In this document: in pieces, positions 44,878 through 55,124 of the stretch
Layout of the letters: the number at the start of each line of letters is the position of its first letter
Position numbering within the stretch: position 1 is the stretch's first letter
Position numbers and translations under genes: made by a program
The notes under the pieces: generated by a model
Told to the model about the DNA's origin: nothing
The model's database searches: none
Seen by the model: the letters and a program-made list of their open reading frames with translations, nothing else
Assembly: GCA_963701815.1 (NCBI GenBank)
Contig: CAVPBN010000046.1
Location: 124,001 to 188,000, forward strand
DNA from: AP-15 sp963701815
GTDB taxonomy: Bacteria; Pseudomonadota; Alphaproteobacteria; ATCC43930; CGMCC-115725
Reading direction: 5' to 3'
Length of the DNA: 64,000 bases

Positions 44878-47369
44878 GCGAGCTTCAGTTCTTGCAGCTT
44901 GGCAAAGGGATGCCCGTCGCGCGGCAAGCGCCGCGCCGGGGCACCCGCGGGACCGATGCGCCGGCGGGGCGGCGGGGCCACAAAGATCTCGGCGCCGGCC
45001 TCGATCGCCGCGCGATAGCCGAGCGCCGTGAGCAGCCGGCGCAGCGCGTTCTGCTCGACACCGGCAATCGACGCGAGCGCGGCATCGGCGGCGAATGGGC
45101 CGCGCCAGGAAGATCGCCGCGCCGCCGCGGCCAATCGTTCGAGCCGGTCCGGGCGCAAGGCCAGCCCGTTGAGAACCGGCAGACCGAGGGCGGCATAGAG
45201 CGACGGCGGCGCCGCCGGGTCGACTTCGATCGGTCTGCCCAGCCGGCGCGCCGGCGGCAGCGGCGGCACCGGGCGCGAATTCCGGACCGCCCACAGCAGG
45301 GCGCGGAAACGCAGCGCCTCGGGCCGCAGCAGCGGCTCGAAATAGACGGTGTGGGTGCCAAAGCGAACGCCGTGCCGGCCAAGTTCGGCACGGTCGGCGC
45401 GATCGAGCGCCGCCACCTGCGCTGCTACCTGCGCGGTCGGCAAGGCGCCGAGCGCGTCGGCCAGTTGAAAGGCCAGCCCACGCCCGCCGCCGCCGAGCGG
45501 CAGGGCGGCGGCGGCGAAGAGCGGCGCCAGCCGGCGCTCGATCTCGCCGGCGACAAACGCCTGCAGCCGCTGGCGAACCCGGTCGCGCATGCCGCCGGCG
45601 ATCAGATCGCTGATCAGCGGCTCGGCCCGCGGCGTCAGGGTCCGCTCGCCGGCGGCCAGACGGCCCACCAGCCCGCCGCGCCAGCGCAGCATCCCGGCGG
45701 CATCGATTGCGAAGCCCTCGTCGATATCGGCGGCGAGCGTTCGCGCCCGGTCCGGCAGTTCGCGGCCGAGCACGCGGTTGGCGGCGGCGGCCAGCGTCCG
45801 CATCTCGGCGCCGTCGACCGAGTCGGGGATAAAGCGCAGACCGTCGAGACGGCCGACATAGGCTCCCTCGACGGTGACTTCGCCGGCCTGCGACACCGCC
45901 GCCAGCAGCAATTCGTCGGCCGCCAGCCGGCGAACCAGCAAGGCCGAGCGCCGGTCGACGAAGCGCTCGGTGATGCGGTCGTGCAGCGCATCGGAGAGCC
46001 GGTCCTCGATGCCGCGGGCGCGCTCCTGCCAAAGCGTCGCCCGCTCGACCCAATCGGCGCGATGGCTGATGTAGGTCCAGGTCCGAATGTGCGCGATGCG
46101 CGCCATCAACGTGTCGATATCGCCATCGGTGCGGTCGAGGCTTGCCATCTGCCCGGCGATCCACGCGGTGGGCAGCCGTTGCTCGGGCCCGGCGAGATGA
46201 GAAAAGCAATGGACCAGCAGCCGAGTGTGGCTGTCGCTCATGACCTTGCGGAAATCGGGGATCTGGCAGATCTCCCACAACAGCCGCACCGCACCGGGAT
46301 GTCTGGCCAGCGCATCGACCTCGCGATTGCGGGCGAGCGCCTGCAACGCCCGATGGTCGTCGGCTTCGCGGGCCTGAGCAAGGCCGGGCATCGGCGGCCG
46401 CTCGTCGAGACTCTTCAGCAAGGCGCCGAGCGATTCGAAGCGCAGCCGGGGGTTTCGCCATTGCAGGCAAGTCAACGGGTCGAAGCGATGGGCTTCGACC
46501 GCCTCGACGATTTCCGGGTCGAGGTTGCGTTGCTCGGCGGTCGCGCCGAACGTGCCGTCGGCCATGTGACGCCCGGCGCGGCCGGCGATTTGAGCGATCT
46601 CGGCAGCGCTCAGCCGGCGCGGGCCGCGGCCGTCGAATTTGACGATGCGGGCAAAGGCGACATGGTCGAGATCCATGTTGAGCCCCATGCCGATCGCATC
46701 GGTGGCGACGAGATAATCGACTTCGCCGGATTGGAACATGTCGACCTGGGCGTTGCGGGCGCGCGGGCTCAAGGCGCCGAGGACGACCGCAGTGCCGCCG
46801 CGCTGGCGGCGGATCAGTTCGGCCAGCGAGAAGACATCGGCCACGGTAAAGGCGACGACGGCGCTGCGCGGCGGCAGCCGCGTCACCTTTTTGTGTCCGG
46901 TATAGGAGAGCGTCGAAAAACGCGGCCGCGTGACGTGCTCGATCTCGGGAACCAGCCGGCGCATCAACGGCTTGATCGTATCGGCGCCGAGAAACATCGT
47001 TTCGCAGAGGCCGCGCGCGTGCAGCAGCCGCGCGGTGAAGACATGACCGCGTTCGGGATCGGCGGCGAGTTGGATCTCGTCGACCGCCAGAAAGTCGACC
47101 GGCCGATCGAGCGGCATCGATTCGACGGTGCAGACAAAATAGGCCGGGTTCGGCGGCAGGATCTTTTCTTCGCCGGTTATCAGCGCGACCGCGCGCGCCC
47201 CCTTCAGCTTGACGACCCGGTCGTAGTTCTCGCGCGCCAACAGCCGCAGCGGAAACCCGATCATGCCGCTCTTATGGCCGAGCATGCGCTCGATCGCGAG
47301 GTGGGTCTTGCCAGTATTGGTCGGCCCGAGGACCGCGACAAGCCGCGGAGCGGGGCTGAACATGGCCAT
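44874..47369 (-). CDS. Suv3-like DEAD/DEAH superfamily 2 RNA helicase
   Basis: 831 aa. Walker A GPTNTGKTHLAIERML, DExH-like AVDEIQLAADPERGHVF, motif III region MFLGADTIKP, motif V ATDAIGMGLNMDLDHVAF and motif VI AQIAGRAGRHMADGTFG. The C-terminal part resembles the SUV3 C-terminal domain. This family is close to the mitochondrial RNA-degradosome helicase SUV3 and is widespread in alphaproteobacteria. ATG 47369 or 47363. It is the first gene of the pair with the S4 protein. Confidence 0.9.
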   Translation of the reverse strand: MAMFSPAPRLVAVLGPTNTGKTHLAIERMLGHKSGMIGFPLRLLARENYDRVVKLKGARAVALITGEEKILPPNPAYFVCTVESMPLDRPVDFLAVDEIQLAADPERGHVFTARLLHARGLCETMFLGADTIKPLMRRLVPEIEHVTRPRFSTLSYTGHKKVTRLPPRSAVVAFTVADVFSLAELIRRQRGGTAVVLGALSPRARNAQVDMFQSGEVDYLVATDAIGMGLNMDLDHVAFARIVKFDGRGPRRLSAAEIAQIAGRAGRHMADGTFGATAEQRNLDPEIVEAVEAHRFDPLTCLQWRNPRLRFESLGALLKSLDERPPMPGLAQAREADDHRALQALARNREVDALARHPGAVRLLWEICQIPDFRKVMSDSHTRLLVHCFSHLAGPEQRLPTAWIAGQMASLDRTDGDIDTLMARIAHIRTWTYISHRADWVERATLWQERARGIEDRLSDALHDRITERFVDRRSALLVRRLAADELLLAAVSQAGEVTVEGAYVGRLDGLRFIPDSVDGAEMRTLAAAANRVLGRELPDRARTLAADIDEGFAIDAAGMLRWRGGLVGRLAAGERTLTPRAEPLISDLIAGGMRDRVRQRLQAFVAGEIERRLAPLFAAAALPLGGGGRGLAFQLADALGALPTAQVAAQVAALDRADRAELGRHGVRFGTHTVYFEPLLRPEALRFRALLWAVRNSRPVPPLPPARRLGRPIEVDPAAPPSLYAALGLPVLNGLALRPDRLERLAAAARRSSWRGPFAADAALASIAGVEQNALRRLLTALGYRAAIEAGAEIFVAPPPRRRIGPAGAPARRLPRDGHPFAKLQELKLA

Positions 47370-47564
47370 GGATCAAGGTATCGCGTCGCGGCGGCGACAA
47401 AGCAAGCCTAAAGCCGTCGGGATCGGCGCCTCGACCCGAGAGGCGCTTCGGTCGCGCGCTGCCGACGCGCTCGCGATGGTTTGAGGAGGCGGCCATCGGG
47501 CTTGCCACGGGCCGTTTTGCGCCACATATCCTCGACGCGTCCCGACTGATGGCAACGGCAGGCG

Positions 47565-49435
47565 ATGACCCAGGAAACCAGGAGCTTCCAGGCGGAAGTC
47601 AGCCGCCTTCTCGAAATTGTCGCGCATTCGCTTTACAGCGAAAAGGAGATCTTCCTGCGCGAGCTTATTTCCAACGCCTCGGATGCCTGCGACCGGCTGC
47701 GCTATGCGGCGCTGACCGAGCCGGCGCTGGCCGGCGGCGACGCGGTCTATCGCGTCGTGCTGACCCCCGACAAGACCGCCCGCACCCTGACGATCGCCGA
47801 TAACGGCATCGGCATGAACCGGGACGAGTTGATCGAAAATCTCGGCACGATCGCCCGGTCCGGCACGGCCGCCTTTCTCGATCAGCTGTCGGGCGACGCG
47901 CGCAAGGACATGAGCCTGATCGGTCAGTTCGGCGTCGGCTTTTATTCCGCCTTTATGGTCGCGGCAAAAGTCGAGGTGTCGACCCGCAAGGCCGGCGAGA
48001 CCGAGGGCTGGCATTGGGCCTCCGACGGCAAGGGCGAGTTCACGCGTCGAGCCGGCGTCCGATGCGGCGCGCGGAGCGAGGATCGTCCTGCATCTGCGCG
48101 ACGGCGAGGACGCCTATCTCGACCCGGCGAAACTGCGCACGATCGTCGCTCGCTATTCCGACCACATCGGCCTGCCGATCGTGCTCGCAGGACGGCGGCA
48201 GGGAAGACACGATCAACACCGCCTCGGCATTGTGGACCCGGCCGAAAGCAGAGATTACGCAGGAGCAATACAACGAATTCTACCGCCATGTCGGGCACGG
48301 ATTCGACGATCCGTGGCTGACCTTGCACAATAAGGCCGAAGGCGTTCTCGAATATACGAGCCTGCTGTTCGTGCCGTCGGAGAAGCCGTTCGATTTGTTC
48401 GACCCGGAGCGCAAATCCCGGGTCAAGCTCTACGTCCGCCGTGTCTTCATCACCGACGAGGGGACCGAGTTGCTGCCGCCGTATCTGCGATTTCTGCGCG
48501 GCATCGTCGACAGCGAGGACCTGCCGCTGAACATCAGCCGCGAAATGCTGCAATCGAACCCGATGGCGGCGCGAATCCGCCAACAGCTGACCCGGCGAAT
48601 TCTGACCGAACTCGGCAAGAAAGCGACCGAGGCCCCCGAGGAATATGCCAAATTCTGGGAGAATTTCGGCGCTGCGCTGAAGGAAGGCCTGTACGAGGAG
48701 CGCGAGCAGCGCGACGAATTGCTGGCGCTCGCCCGCTTCCGCTCGACCGCTCGCGACGGGCTCGCGGCGCTCGACGACTACGTCGCGGCGATGCGGCCGG
48801 GGCAGGAGGCGATCTACACGATCACCGGCGACAGCCTCGACGCGATCAAACGCAGCCCGCAGCTCGAAGGATTCCGCGCCCGCGGCGTCGAGGTATTGCT
48901 GCTGGCCGATCCGATCGACGAATTCTGGCTGCCCGCGGTCGGCAGCTACAAGGAAAAGCCGTTCAAATCGGCGACGCGCGGCGGGGTCGACCTCGACAAG
49001 ATCGCGCCCCCCGAGGATCGCGCCGACGAGAAACCCGAACCGCCGGCAAAGCTCGCCGCCCTGATTGCGATCTTCAAGCTGGCGCTCGGCGATGCAGTCA
49101 AAGATGTGCGCGGCTCGGATCGCCTGACCGACAGCGCGGTCTGCCTGATCGCCGATGAGGGCGATATGGACATGCACCTGGAGCGGTTGTTGAAACAGCA
49201 CCGCCGCCTCGATGCCGCGTCAAAGCGGATCCTCGAACTGAACCCGCGCCACAAGCTGATCGAGCGGCTTGCTGCGACCGTTGGCGAACCCGGTGCAGCC
49301 GGCGAGTTGAACGAATATGCCTGGCTGCTGCTCGACCAGGCCCGGATCATCGAAGGCGAGCAGCTCCCCGACCCGTCGGCCTTCGCCCGGCGCCTGGCGA
49401 GCCTGCTCGAGCGCGGGCTGGCGCAGGCGGCTTGA
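47565..49435 (+). CDS. htpG: Chaperone HtpG (Hsp90), two frameshifts
   Basis: 622 aa after correction. The N-terminal ATPase domain is intact: LLEIVAHSLYSEKEIFLREL, LISNASDACDRLR, IADNGIGMNRDELI and LIGQFGVGFYSAFMVA. Near 48042-48045 one extra base shifts the frame, and one more near 48186 shifts it again. With both removed the middle domain reads VEPASDAARGARIVLHLRD and then QDGGREDTINTASALW, continuing intact to the C-terminal dimerisation domain. Both changes are +1, so the total is in register. A real knockout is possible but unlikely given the perfect continuation. Confidence 0.9.
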
Positions 49436-49461
49436 ACGGCGTCGGCTGTTCGAAAGACCGG

Positions 49462-50013
49462 CTATTCGGGGAAAGGTGACGGCGTCCCGTCGGGTACGGG
49501 CACCTGGAAGACGTTCAACGTGTTGCCGATCAATGTGTAATATCCGATCAGGCTGATCACCTCGACCAGCCCGGCCTCGCCGAGCGTGGCGATCGCCTCG
49601 GCGAAGCTCGCATCGGACAGACGCTGCGTTCGGAACAATTCGGTGCAGACCCGGTAGACCAGAGCTTCGTCGTCGCGCTCGAAACTCGGCGTTTCGCCGT
49701 GCCGGATCGCTTCGACCGCAGCGGGCGGGACGCCGCCCTTTTCGGCCAGCGGCGCATGCGCGAACCATTCGTATTGCGCCCGCCAGAACCGTGCGGTGGC
49801 GATGATCGCCAATTCGGAGAGACGGTCGGGAAGCGATGTGCCCCAGCGCAGATGCTCGCCCAGTTGCGAGGCATGCGCGCAGATCTCCGGCGCCCGAATC
49901 AGCAGCTGGAACGGCCCGCCGAACCGGCCGCGCCGACCGCCGACGATCAAATCGTAAGCTCGACGCTGAGCCGGCGTCATCTCGTCGGGCGTGATTTCGC
50001 GGTAGCGGCTCAT
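49462..50013 (-). CDS. Carboxymuconolactone decarboxylase / AhpD-like family protein
   Basis: 183 aa. Family fold marks: FQLLIRAPEICAHASQLGEH, LSELAIIATARFWRAQYEWF and LVEVISLIGYYTLIGNTLNV. The Cys pair of peroxidase-active AhpD (CxxC) is absent here, so a decarboxylase-like or unknown role is more likely. An AGGAG ribosome-binding site lies 6 nt before ATG 50013. It diverges from the first HtrA gene with a gap of about 240 nt. Confidence 0.82.
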   Translation of the reverse strand: MSRYREITPDEMTPAQRRAYDLIVGGRRGRFGGPFQLLIRAPEICAHASQLGEHLRWGTSLPDRLSELAIIATARFWRAQYEWFAHAPLAEKGGVPPAAVEAIRHGETPSFERDDEALVYRVCTELFRTQRLSDASFAEAIATLGEAGLVEVISLIGYYTLIGNTLNVFQVPVPDGTPSPFPE

Positions 50014-50250
50014 GGTGATCTCCTCGCGCCTCGCGTTGGGAATGCCGCCGCGCAGTACCACCGTGACGCGCCGGGCCCGACGGGCGCCGCATCATGGTAG
50101 AATCCGGCGGCAGGGGAAATTACAGCGATTTAATCCGTGCGAAAGCCTTCTGTCACCTGCCGGGACCAATTCTCCGGGCGGTCGGCTCTCCTTGTCGCGC
50201 GCACCGCGCGCAGGCGAGCAACCACAATTTGGAAAGGGGCTCGGAACCCG

Positions 50251-51846
50251 ATGGCAAATTCTCCCGCTGACGACAGGCGCTTCCCGAAATTGACCCGAGG
50301 CCGGGCCGCGGCGATGGCCTTTGGCCTTGGCGCGACGCTCGCGATCTCGCCGCTGGTATGGGCGGAAAATGGGGCGAGTACCCCAAATGCTTCGCCGGCG
50401 GCGCCGCAAACAATGACCTCTCCCGTGGCGCTGATCCAGCAAGAGAGCTTTGCGCCCCTGGTCAAAAAGGTGCTGCCGGCCGTCGTCAATATTTCGGTTA
50501 CGCAAAAGGACGGGGCGGAGCAGATGGCCGAGGAGCCCGAGGCCTCGCCGTTCGAGGGCCAGCGGAACGATCCGTTCAACCAGTTCCTGCGTCGGTTTTT
50601 CGACCAGCAGAACCGCGGCGGCGAACAGCACCCGTTCCCGCAGGAGCCGGGCAGTCAGCCTCGGCGCATCGCCCTCGGCTCCGGTTTTATCGTCGATCCG
50701 TCGGGCTATGTCGTGACCAACAACCATGTGATCGGCGACGCCGGCAAAGTCGAAGTGATTCTTCAGGACAAGAGCAAGTACACCGCAAAGATCGTCGGCC
50801 GCGACCCCAAGACCGACCTCGCAGTCCTAAAGATAAAGGCCGACAAACCGCTGCCCTACGTCGCGTTCGGCGACAGCAGCGCCGCTCAGGTCGGCGATTG
50901 GGTGATGGCGGTCGGCAATCCGTTCGGGCTCGGCGGGACGGTGACCACCGGGATCATCTCGGCTCGTGGCCGCGATATCAACGAGGGCCCCTACGATGAT
51001 TTTCTGCAGATCGATGCCCCGATCAACCGCGGCAATTCCGGCGGTCCGACCTTCAATCTTCAAGGACAGGTGATCGGCATAAATACAGCGATCTATTCGC
51101 CCAACGGCGGCAGCGTCGGCATCGGATTTGCCATCCCCTCGAGCGCCGCGAAGACCATCGTCGCGCAGCTCGAAGAGCACGGCAAGATCAACCGCGGCTG
51201 GCTCGGCGTACAGATTCAGGCGGTGACCCCGGCGATCGCGGCGAGCCTCGGGCTGAGCGGCGACCATGGCGCCCTCGTTGCCCTCGTCACCCCGAACAGC
51301 CCCGGGGCCAAGTCGGGATTAAAGCAGGGCGACGTGATCCTGTCGTTTAACGGCAGCAGCGTCGACGAACTGCACGATCTGCCGAGGCTGGTAGCCGCCA
51401 CAGCGCCCGATGCCAAGGCGACGATCACCGTATGGCGCAACGGCCAAAAGGTCCCGTTGGACGTGACGGTCGGCGAGATGGCCAACAACCAGCAGGTGGC
51501 GTCTGCCGGCGCCGAGCAACAGGACGACCAATCCGCCTCGGCGCAAGCTTTGGGCATGCACTTTGCGCCGCTCAGCGAGCGGCTCCGGCGCGAGTTGCAC
51601 GTCGGTAAGGATGTTCATGGGGTGGTGGTCGCCAGCATCGATAATGGCAGCGCCGCAACGGATGTCGGCATCAATCAGGGCGATGTCGTGGTTGCGATCA
51701 ACCAACAGACGGTCCGCACTCCGCAGGAGGCAGCGGAAAAATTGAGTTCGGCGATGCACTCGGCGAAAAAGAGCGCGCTGTTGCTGCTGAACCGTCACGG
51801 GGTCACCGAATATGTCGGGGTGAGCCTCGGCAGCAATCAGGGATAG
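50251..51846 (+). CDS. Periplasmic serine protease HtrA/DegP (copy 1)
   Basis: 531 aa. A leader with hydrophobic core AAAMAFGLGATLAISPLV ends near WAENGA. The protease triad is VTNNHVIGD (His), DPKTDLAVLKI (Asp) and NRGNSGGPTFN (Ser). Two PDZ domains follow, starting near RGWLGVQIQAV and at LGMHFAPLSERLRR. GGAAAGGGG lies upstream of ATG 50251. The region before the protease domain is Gln/Asn/Phe-rich. It degrades or refolds damaged periplasmic proteins. A second copy starts at 61728. Confidence 0.93.
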   Translation: MANSPADDRRFPKLTRGRAAAMAFGLGATLAISPLVWAENGASTPNASPAAPQTMTSPVALIQQESFAPLVKKVLPAVVNISVTQKDGAEQMAEEPEASPFEGQRNDPFNQFLRRFFDQQNRGGEQHPFPQEPGSQPRRIALGSGFIVDPSGYVVTNNHVIGDAGKVEVILQDKSKYTAKIVGRDPKTDLAVLKIKADKPLPYVAFGDSSAAQVGDWVMAVGNPFGLGGTVTTGIISARGRDINEGPYDDFLQIDAPINRGNSGGPTFNLQGQVIGINTAIYSPNGGSVGIGFAIPSSAAKTIVAQLEEHGKINRGWLGVQIQAVTPAIAASLGLSGDHGALVALVTPNSPGAKSGLKQGDVILSFNGSSVDELHDLPRLVAATAPDAKATITVWRNGQKVPLDVTVGEMANNQQVASAGAEQQDDQSASAQALGMHFAPLSERLRRELHVGKDVHGVVVASIDNGSAATDVGINQGDVVVAINQQTVRTPQEAAEKLSSAMHSAKKSALLLLNRHGVTEYVGVSLGSNQG

Positions 51847-51980
51847 GGTAACCGGGATAAACCCCGCAGACGGTCTCGCTAACCGCCGGCTGCTTCTCGC
51901 CCGCCCCTTCTTTTTGCTTCTTGCAATCGGGGGCGGACGAGGTCCCGGCGAAAGACGCAGTCAGCGACTTGGCGCTCTGT

Positions 51981-53198
51981 TCACCGTTGTCGATAGGCCG
52001 AGGCAAAGTGCGGGTTCCGGTCGCGCGGCGCCAACGGTACGCGGGCCTCGAGCCGTTCCAGCTCGATCCGGGTACGGGCGCCGGCCCGCAGCAGCCGATC
52101 GGTCGCCTCGCGCAACCCGGTCCGGCTCTCCGTCGTGTCGTGATCCAGCGCGGCGTCGAAGGCAGCGAGAAAGGCCGCGATATCGCTGTCGACCCGCTCA
52201 CGCAGGGTATGGTCGATAAAGCTTGCGGCATCCTTGGAACGCGCCTCGTTCGGAGCGCGCATCGGGTCGCCGTTGCCGCTCGGCGGGTAGGACGGGCCGG
52301 GGCCCTGCCTCGAGGGTTGGCCAAAGCCGGCCGGCCCGCTGGGCGGGCGCGCCGTCCCCCGCTCCAGGGGGTTGGCGCTCGGCGAATCGGCGGCCGGGGG
52401 ATCGGAACGTTGGGCCTGGAAACGTTGGGCTTCGGGACGGTGAGCATTGTCGCCGGCCTGCGACAGCGACAGGTGCAAAGTCCGCCGCTCGCCGTTTTGC
52501 GGCCCCGCCTCGGCGCTCGCCAACGACCGCGCCGTAGTCCCGTTTCCGCCCGGATTTGGGTCCCGCTGCGGCTGCGAATCGCGGTGGGAATTGAGATCGT
52601 GCGGCGCGTTGAGGTCGCGCTGGGGATAGTTGAGGTCGCGCTGGGGATAGGAGTTGCGCGAGCCATGCCCGGATCGCTCCGCCGGGCCGTTTCGCACCGG
52701 CACGAAAGGTTCCCGGCGCGAATCGGGTGAATGCGCCGCGTCATCCGGAAACAGCCGCGGCTCGTTGGGATACGGGAGACCGACTGGCCGTGTCATCGCG
52801 ATCGGCGCCGCAGGCGGGATCGTGCCGGCGGGCACGTCCCCCGAGATATCCGCGGCGGCAAGCGAACGGGCGCCGGCAACAGAATCGGTACCCCCAAGAG
52901 CTGCGGACCCGGCTGCCGAATCGGCCTGCGCCGCCGTTCCCTCTGTGATCGGCGCCGATGCGGTCAGGGTCGGGGGTGGTTCGACCAAATGCGGCTCCGG
53001 TGGCGTCGATTCGCCACCCGTCGCCGCCGTTGCCGCGGCATTGCGCGCCCGGCTCCGGCTGACTATGTAGCTGATCGCCGGCGGCGAACAATCATAGGTA
53101 CGGGCAATGCTTGCCAATGTTTCACCGGTTTCGTACCGAGTGATGATTGACGGCCAATCCTGTTGGGGGATTTTCCCTCTTTTACTAGGCTTTTCCAT
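51981..53198 (-). CDS. HTH-domain protein with long low-complexity linker
   Basis: 405 aa. The N-terminal 50 residues form a helix-turn-helix: DWPSIITRYETGETLASIAR and then TYDCSPPAISYIVSRSRAR. Residues about 55-320 are Pro/Ala/Asn/Gln-rich and include the short repeat NYPQRDL twice in tandem. A C-terminal helical domain (about 325-405, VDSDIAAFLAAFDAALD and LLRAGARTRIELERLEARV) appears conserved in related Rhodospirillales proteins. Probably a DNA-binding regulator with a flexible middle; the target is unknown. A promoter and inverted repeat lie upstream at 53377-53428. Confidence 0.7.
   Translation of the reverse strand: MEKPSKRGKIPQQDWPSIITRYETGETLASIARTYDCSPPAISYIVSRSRARNAAATAATGGESTPPEPHLVEPPPTLTASAPITEGTAAQADSAAGSAALGGTDSVAGARSLAAADISGDVPAGTIPPAAPIAMTRPVGLPYPNEPRLFPDDAAHSPDSRREPFVPVRNGPAERSGHGSRNSYPQRDLNYPQRDLNAPHDLNSHRDSQPQRDPNPGGNGTTARSLASAEAGPQNGERRTLHLSLSQAGDNAHRPEAQRFQAQRSDPPAADSPSANPLERGTARPPSGPAGFGQPSRQGPGPSYPPSGNGDPMRAPNEARSKDAASFIDHTLRERVDSDIAAFLAAFDAALDHDTTESRTGLREATDRLLRAGARTRIELERLEARVPLAPRDRNPHFASAYRQR
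52609..52650. repeat. Perfect 21-bp tandem duplication inside the HTH protein
   Basis: Two identical 21-bp copies (52609-52629 and 52630-52650) encode the heptapeptide NYPQRDL twice in frame. Copy number could vary between strains without breaking the reading frame. Confidence 0.8.
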
Positions 53199-53376
53199 TC
53201 GAAAGACCTTCGTCTGAGCGTTCTACGTCTTTTAGGTTGCTGACCGGCGATTGCCCGACCGGATGCCGTGTCGACATCCGTCTAATGACAGAGGCGATAA
53301 AGTCGATGCCGGAGCAACGCCCCGGCCTTGCGTTTTGCAGAAGCCTAGCGGGAACACCGCAACCCAAGCCGCGTCA

Positions 53377-53428
53377 CAGATATCTAATAGTAAGCTTCGA
53401 TAAGTCAACAGAGAACGACTTTATCGAA
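53377..53428 (-). promoter_or_regulatory. AT-rich promoter with overlapping inverted repeat ahead of the HTH gene
   Basis: In an otherwise GC-rich region, TTCGATA at 53396-53402 pairs with TATCGAA at 53422-53428, and AGTC pairs with GACT inside (one bulged T). On the minus strand TTGACT (53410-53405) could be a -35 box, followed after 16-18 bp by TAGATA or GATATC as a weak -10. The inverted repeat covers the -35 region, as an operator would. It lies about 180 nt before the HTH gene start, so autoregulation is a reasonable hypothesis. Confidence 0.42.
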
Positions 53429-53471
53429 TCCCCAGTTTTTTGCGGTGACCGGCGCGGGGCTGGGTCGCCGA

Positions 53472-54869
53472 TCAGGAGCGGACGATTTTGCCCGGGTTCA
53501 GAATGTTGTCTGGGTCGAGCGCCTTTTTGATCGTACGCATGACACTGACCGCCTCGCCATGTTCGGCGATCAGAAACTCCATCTTGCCATAGCCAATTCC
53601 GTGTTCGCCGGTACTGGTCCCCTCCATCGCCAAGGCGCGGGCAACCATGCGGTCATTAAGCCGGCCCGCTTCGGCGATTTCCTCCGGGCGAGTCGGGTCG
53701 ATCATAAAGACCAGATGAAAGTTGCCGTCGCCGACGTGACCGACCAGCGCCGTGGGGATCGTCGATTGCGCAAGGTCCCGTTTGGTTTCGCCGATGCACT
53801 CGGCAAGCCGCGAGATCGGCACGCAGACGTCGGTGGCCCAACCTTTGGAGCCCGGCCGCAAAGCCAGCGCCGCATAGTAAGCGTCATGCCTGGCCTGCCA
53901 CAGTTTCGAGCGTTCCTCCGCGGTCGTGGTCCAGCGGAAATTGTCGGCGCCATGCTCCTCGGCGATCGCCTTGACGGTTTCCGACTGTTCGGCAACCCCG
54001 GCCGGACTGCCGTGAAATTCGAAAAACAGCGTCGGCACGGCTTTGTAGTCGAGCTTTGAATATTTGTTGATCGCGATCATCTGCGCTTCGTCGAGCAGTT
54101 CGATCCGGGCGACCGGCACTCCGCTCTGTATCGTCAGAATGACCGTGTCGACTGCTGCTTCGAGGCTCGGAAAGCCGCAGACGGCCGCGGCGATCGCCTC
54201 CGGGACGCCGTAAAGCTTCACAGTCAGTTCGGTGATGATCCCGAGCGTGCCCTCCGAGCCGATGAAGAGCCGGGTCAGGTCGTAGCCGGCCGCCGATTTG
54301 CGAGCGCGCCCCGCCGTGCGGATGACCCGTCCGTCGGCCAGAACCACGGTCAATGACAGCACGTTTTCCCGCATCGTCCCGTAGCGCACCGCATTGGTGC
54401 CCGACGCGCGCGTCGCGGCCATGCCGCCGAGCGTGGCATCGGCGCCGGGATCGATCGGAAAGAACAGTCCGGTGTCGCGCAGATATTCGTTGAGCTGTTT
54501 GCGCGTGACCCCGGCCTCGACGGTCGCATCGAGATCTTCGGCGTTGACCTTCAGAACCCGGTTCATCTGGGAGGTATCGATCGAGACGCCGCCGGCGAGG
54601 GCCGCCACGTGCCCCTCGAGCGATGTCCCCGCCCCAAAAGCGATGACCGGCGTCTTATGCTCCGCGCAGAGCCTGACGATCGCAGCAATTTCTTCAGTGG
54701 AGCGGGCGAACGCCACGGCGTCCGGCGCATGCGCCGCATGATAAGATTCGTCCCTGCCGTGCTGCACGCAGACGGCAGCGGAAGTCGACAGGCGATCACC
54801 GAGCATTTCGCTCAACAAAGCGATCAGCGTCGCGTCGGGCGATTCGCGGCGCAGGGCGGAAACAGCCAT
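53472..54869 (-). CDS. FAD-linked 2-hydroxyacid (D-lactate/glycolate type) dehydrogenase
   Basis: 465 aa. FAD-binding PCMH domain: TPVIAFGAGTSLEGHVAAL, PGADATLGGMAATRASGTNA and LTRLFIGSEGTLGIITELTV. The C-terminal GlcD/LldD-like domain has GHVGDGNFHLVFMIDP and GEHGIGYGKMEFL. It oxidises a 2-hydroxyacid and passes electrons to the respiratory chain. No glcE/glcF subunits are adjacent, so it resembles single-subunit Dld2-type enzymes. ATG 54869. Confidence 0.92.
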   Translation of the reverse strand: MAVSALRRESPDATLIALLSEMLGDRLSTSAAVCVQHGRDESYHAAHAPDAVAFARSTEEIAAIVRLCAEHKTPVIAFGAGTSLEGHVAALAGGVSIDTSQMNRVLKVNAEDLDATVEAGVTRKQLNEYLRDTGLFFPIDPGADATLGGMAATRASGTNAVRYGTMRENVLSLTVVLADGRVIRTAGRARKSAAGYDLTRLFIGSEGTLGIITELTVKLYGVPEAIAAAVCGFPSLEAAVDTVILTIQSGVPVARIELLDEAQMIAINKYSKLDYKAVPTLFFEFHGSPAGVAEQSETVKAIAEEHGADNFRWTTTAEERSKLWQARHDAYYAALALRPGSKGWATDVCVPISRLAECIGETKRDLAQSTIPTALVGHVGDGNFHLVFMIDPTRPEEIAEAGRLNDRMVARALAMEGTSTGEHGIGYGKMEFLIAEHGEAVSVMRTIKKALDPDNILNPGKIVRS

Positions 54870-55124
54870 CGCGGCCCTCGGCAGATTGCGGATGAATTTG
54901 AATTCGGCGCAGGATTACTCCCGGTCCCGCGGCGCCGCAACGACAATCGAGGTCATCAAGACAACAGTCGTTTCGTCAAAGCCTGCCGCCGCCTCATTTT
55001 TGGCCGCAGACGGCGCGGACCTCGTCAGTTCCTGTCCTTTTCCCGATTCGCTCCCTACCGTCATTGAGCAGCCGCGGGCGAAGCACTAGGTGTTGATCGG
55101 TTACGGCGCGATCGGGAGGTGGCG

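Noticed and set aside
44461..46470. 669-residue reading of the S4 protein
   Set aside because: The extra N-terminal part lies inside the helicase gene in another frame and has no homology-like features.
44892..47411. About 840-residue open frame antisense to the helicase
   Set aside because: Shadow of the helicase coding sequence; Gly/Arg/Gln-rich with no recognisable fold.
53200..53471. A small gene between the HTH protein and the FAD-linked dehydrogenase
   Set aside because: Only short frames without ribosome-binding sites; the region is better explained as promoter and operator DNA.
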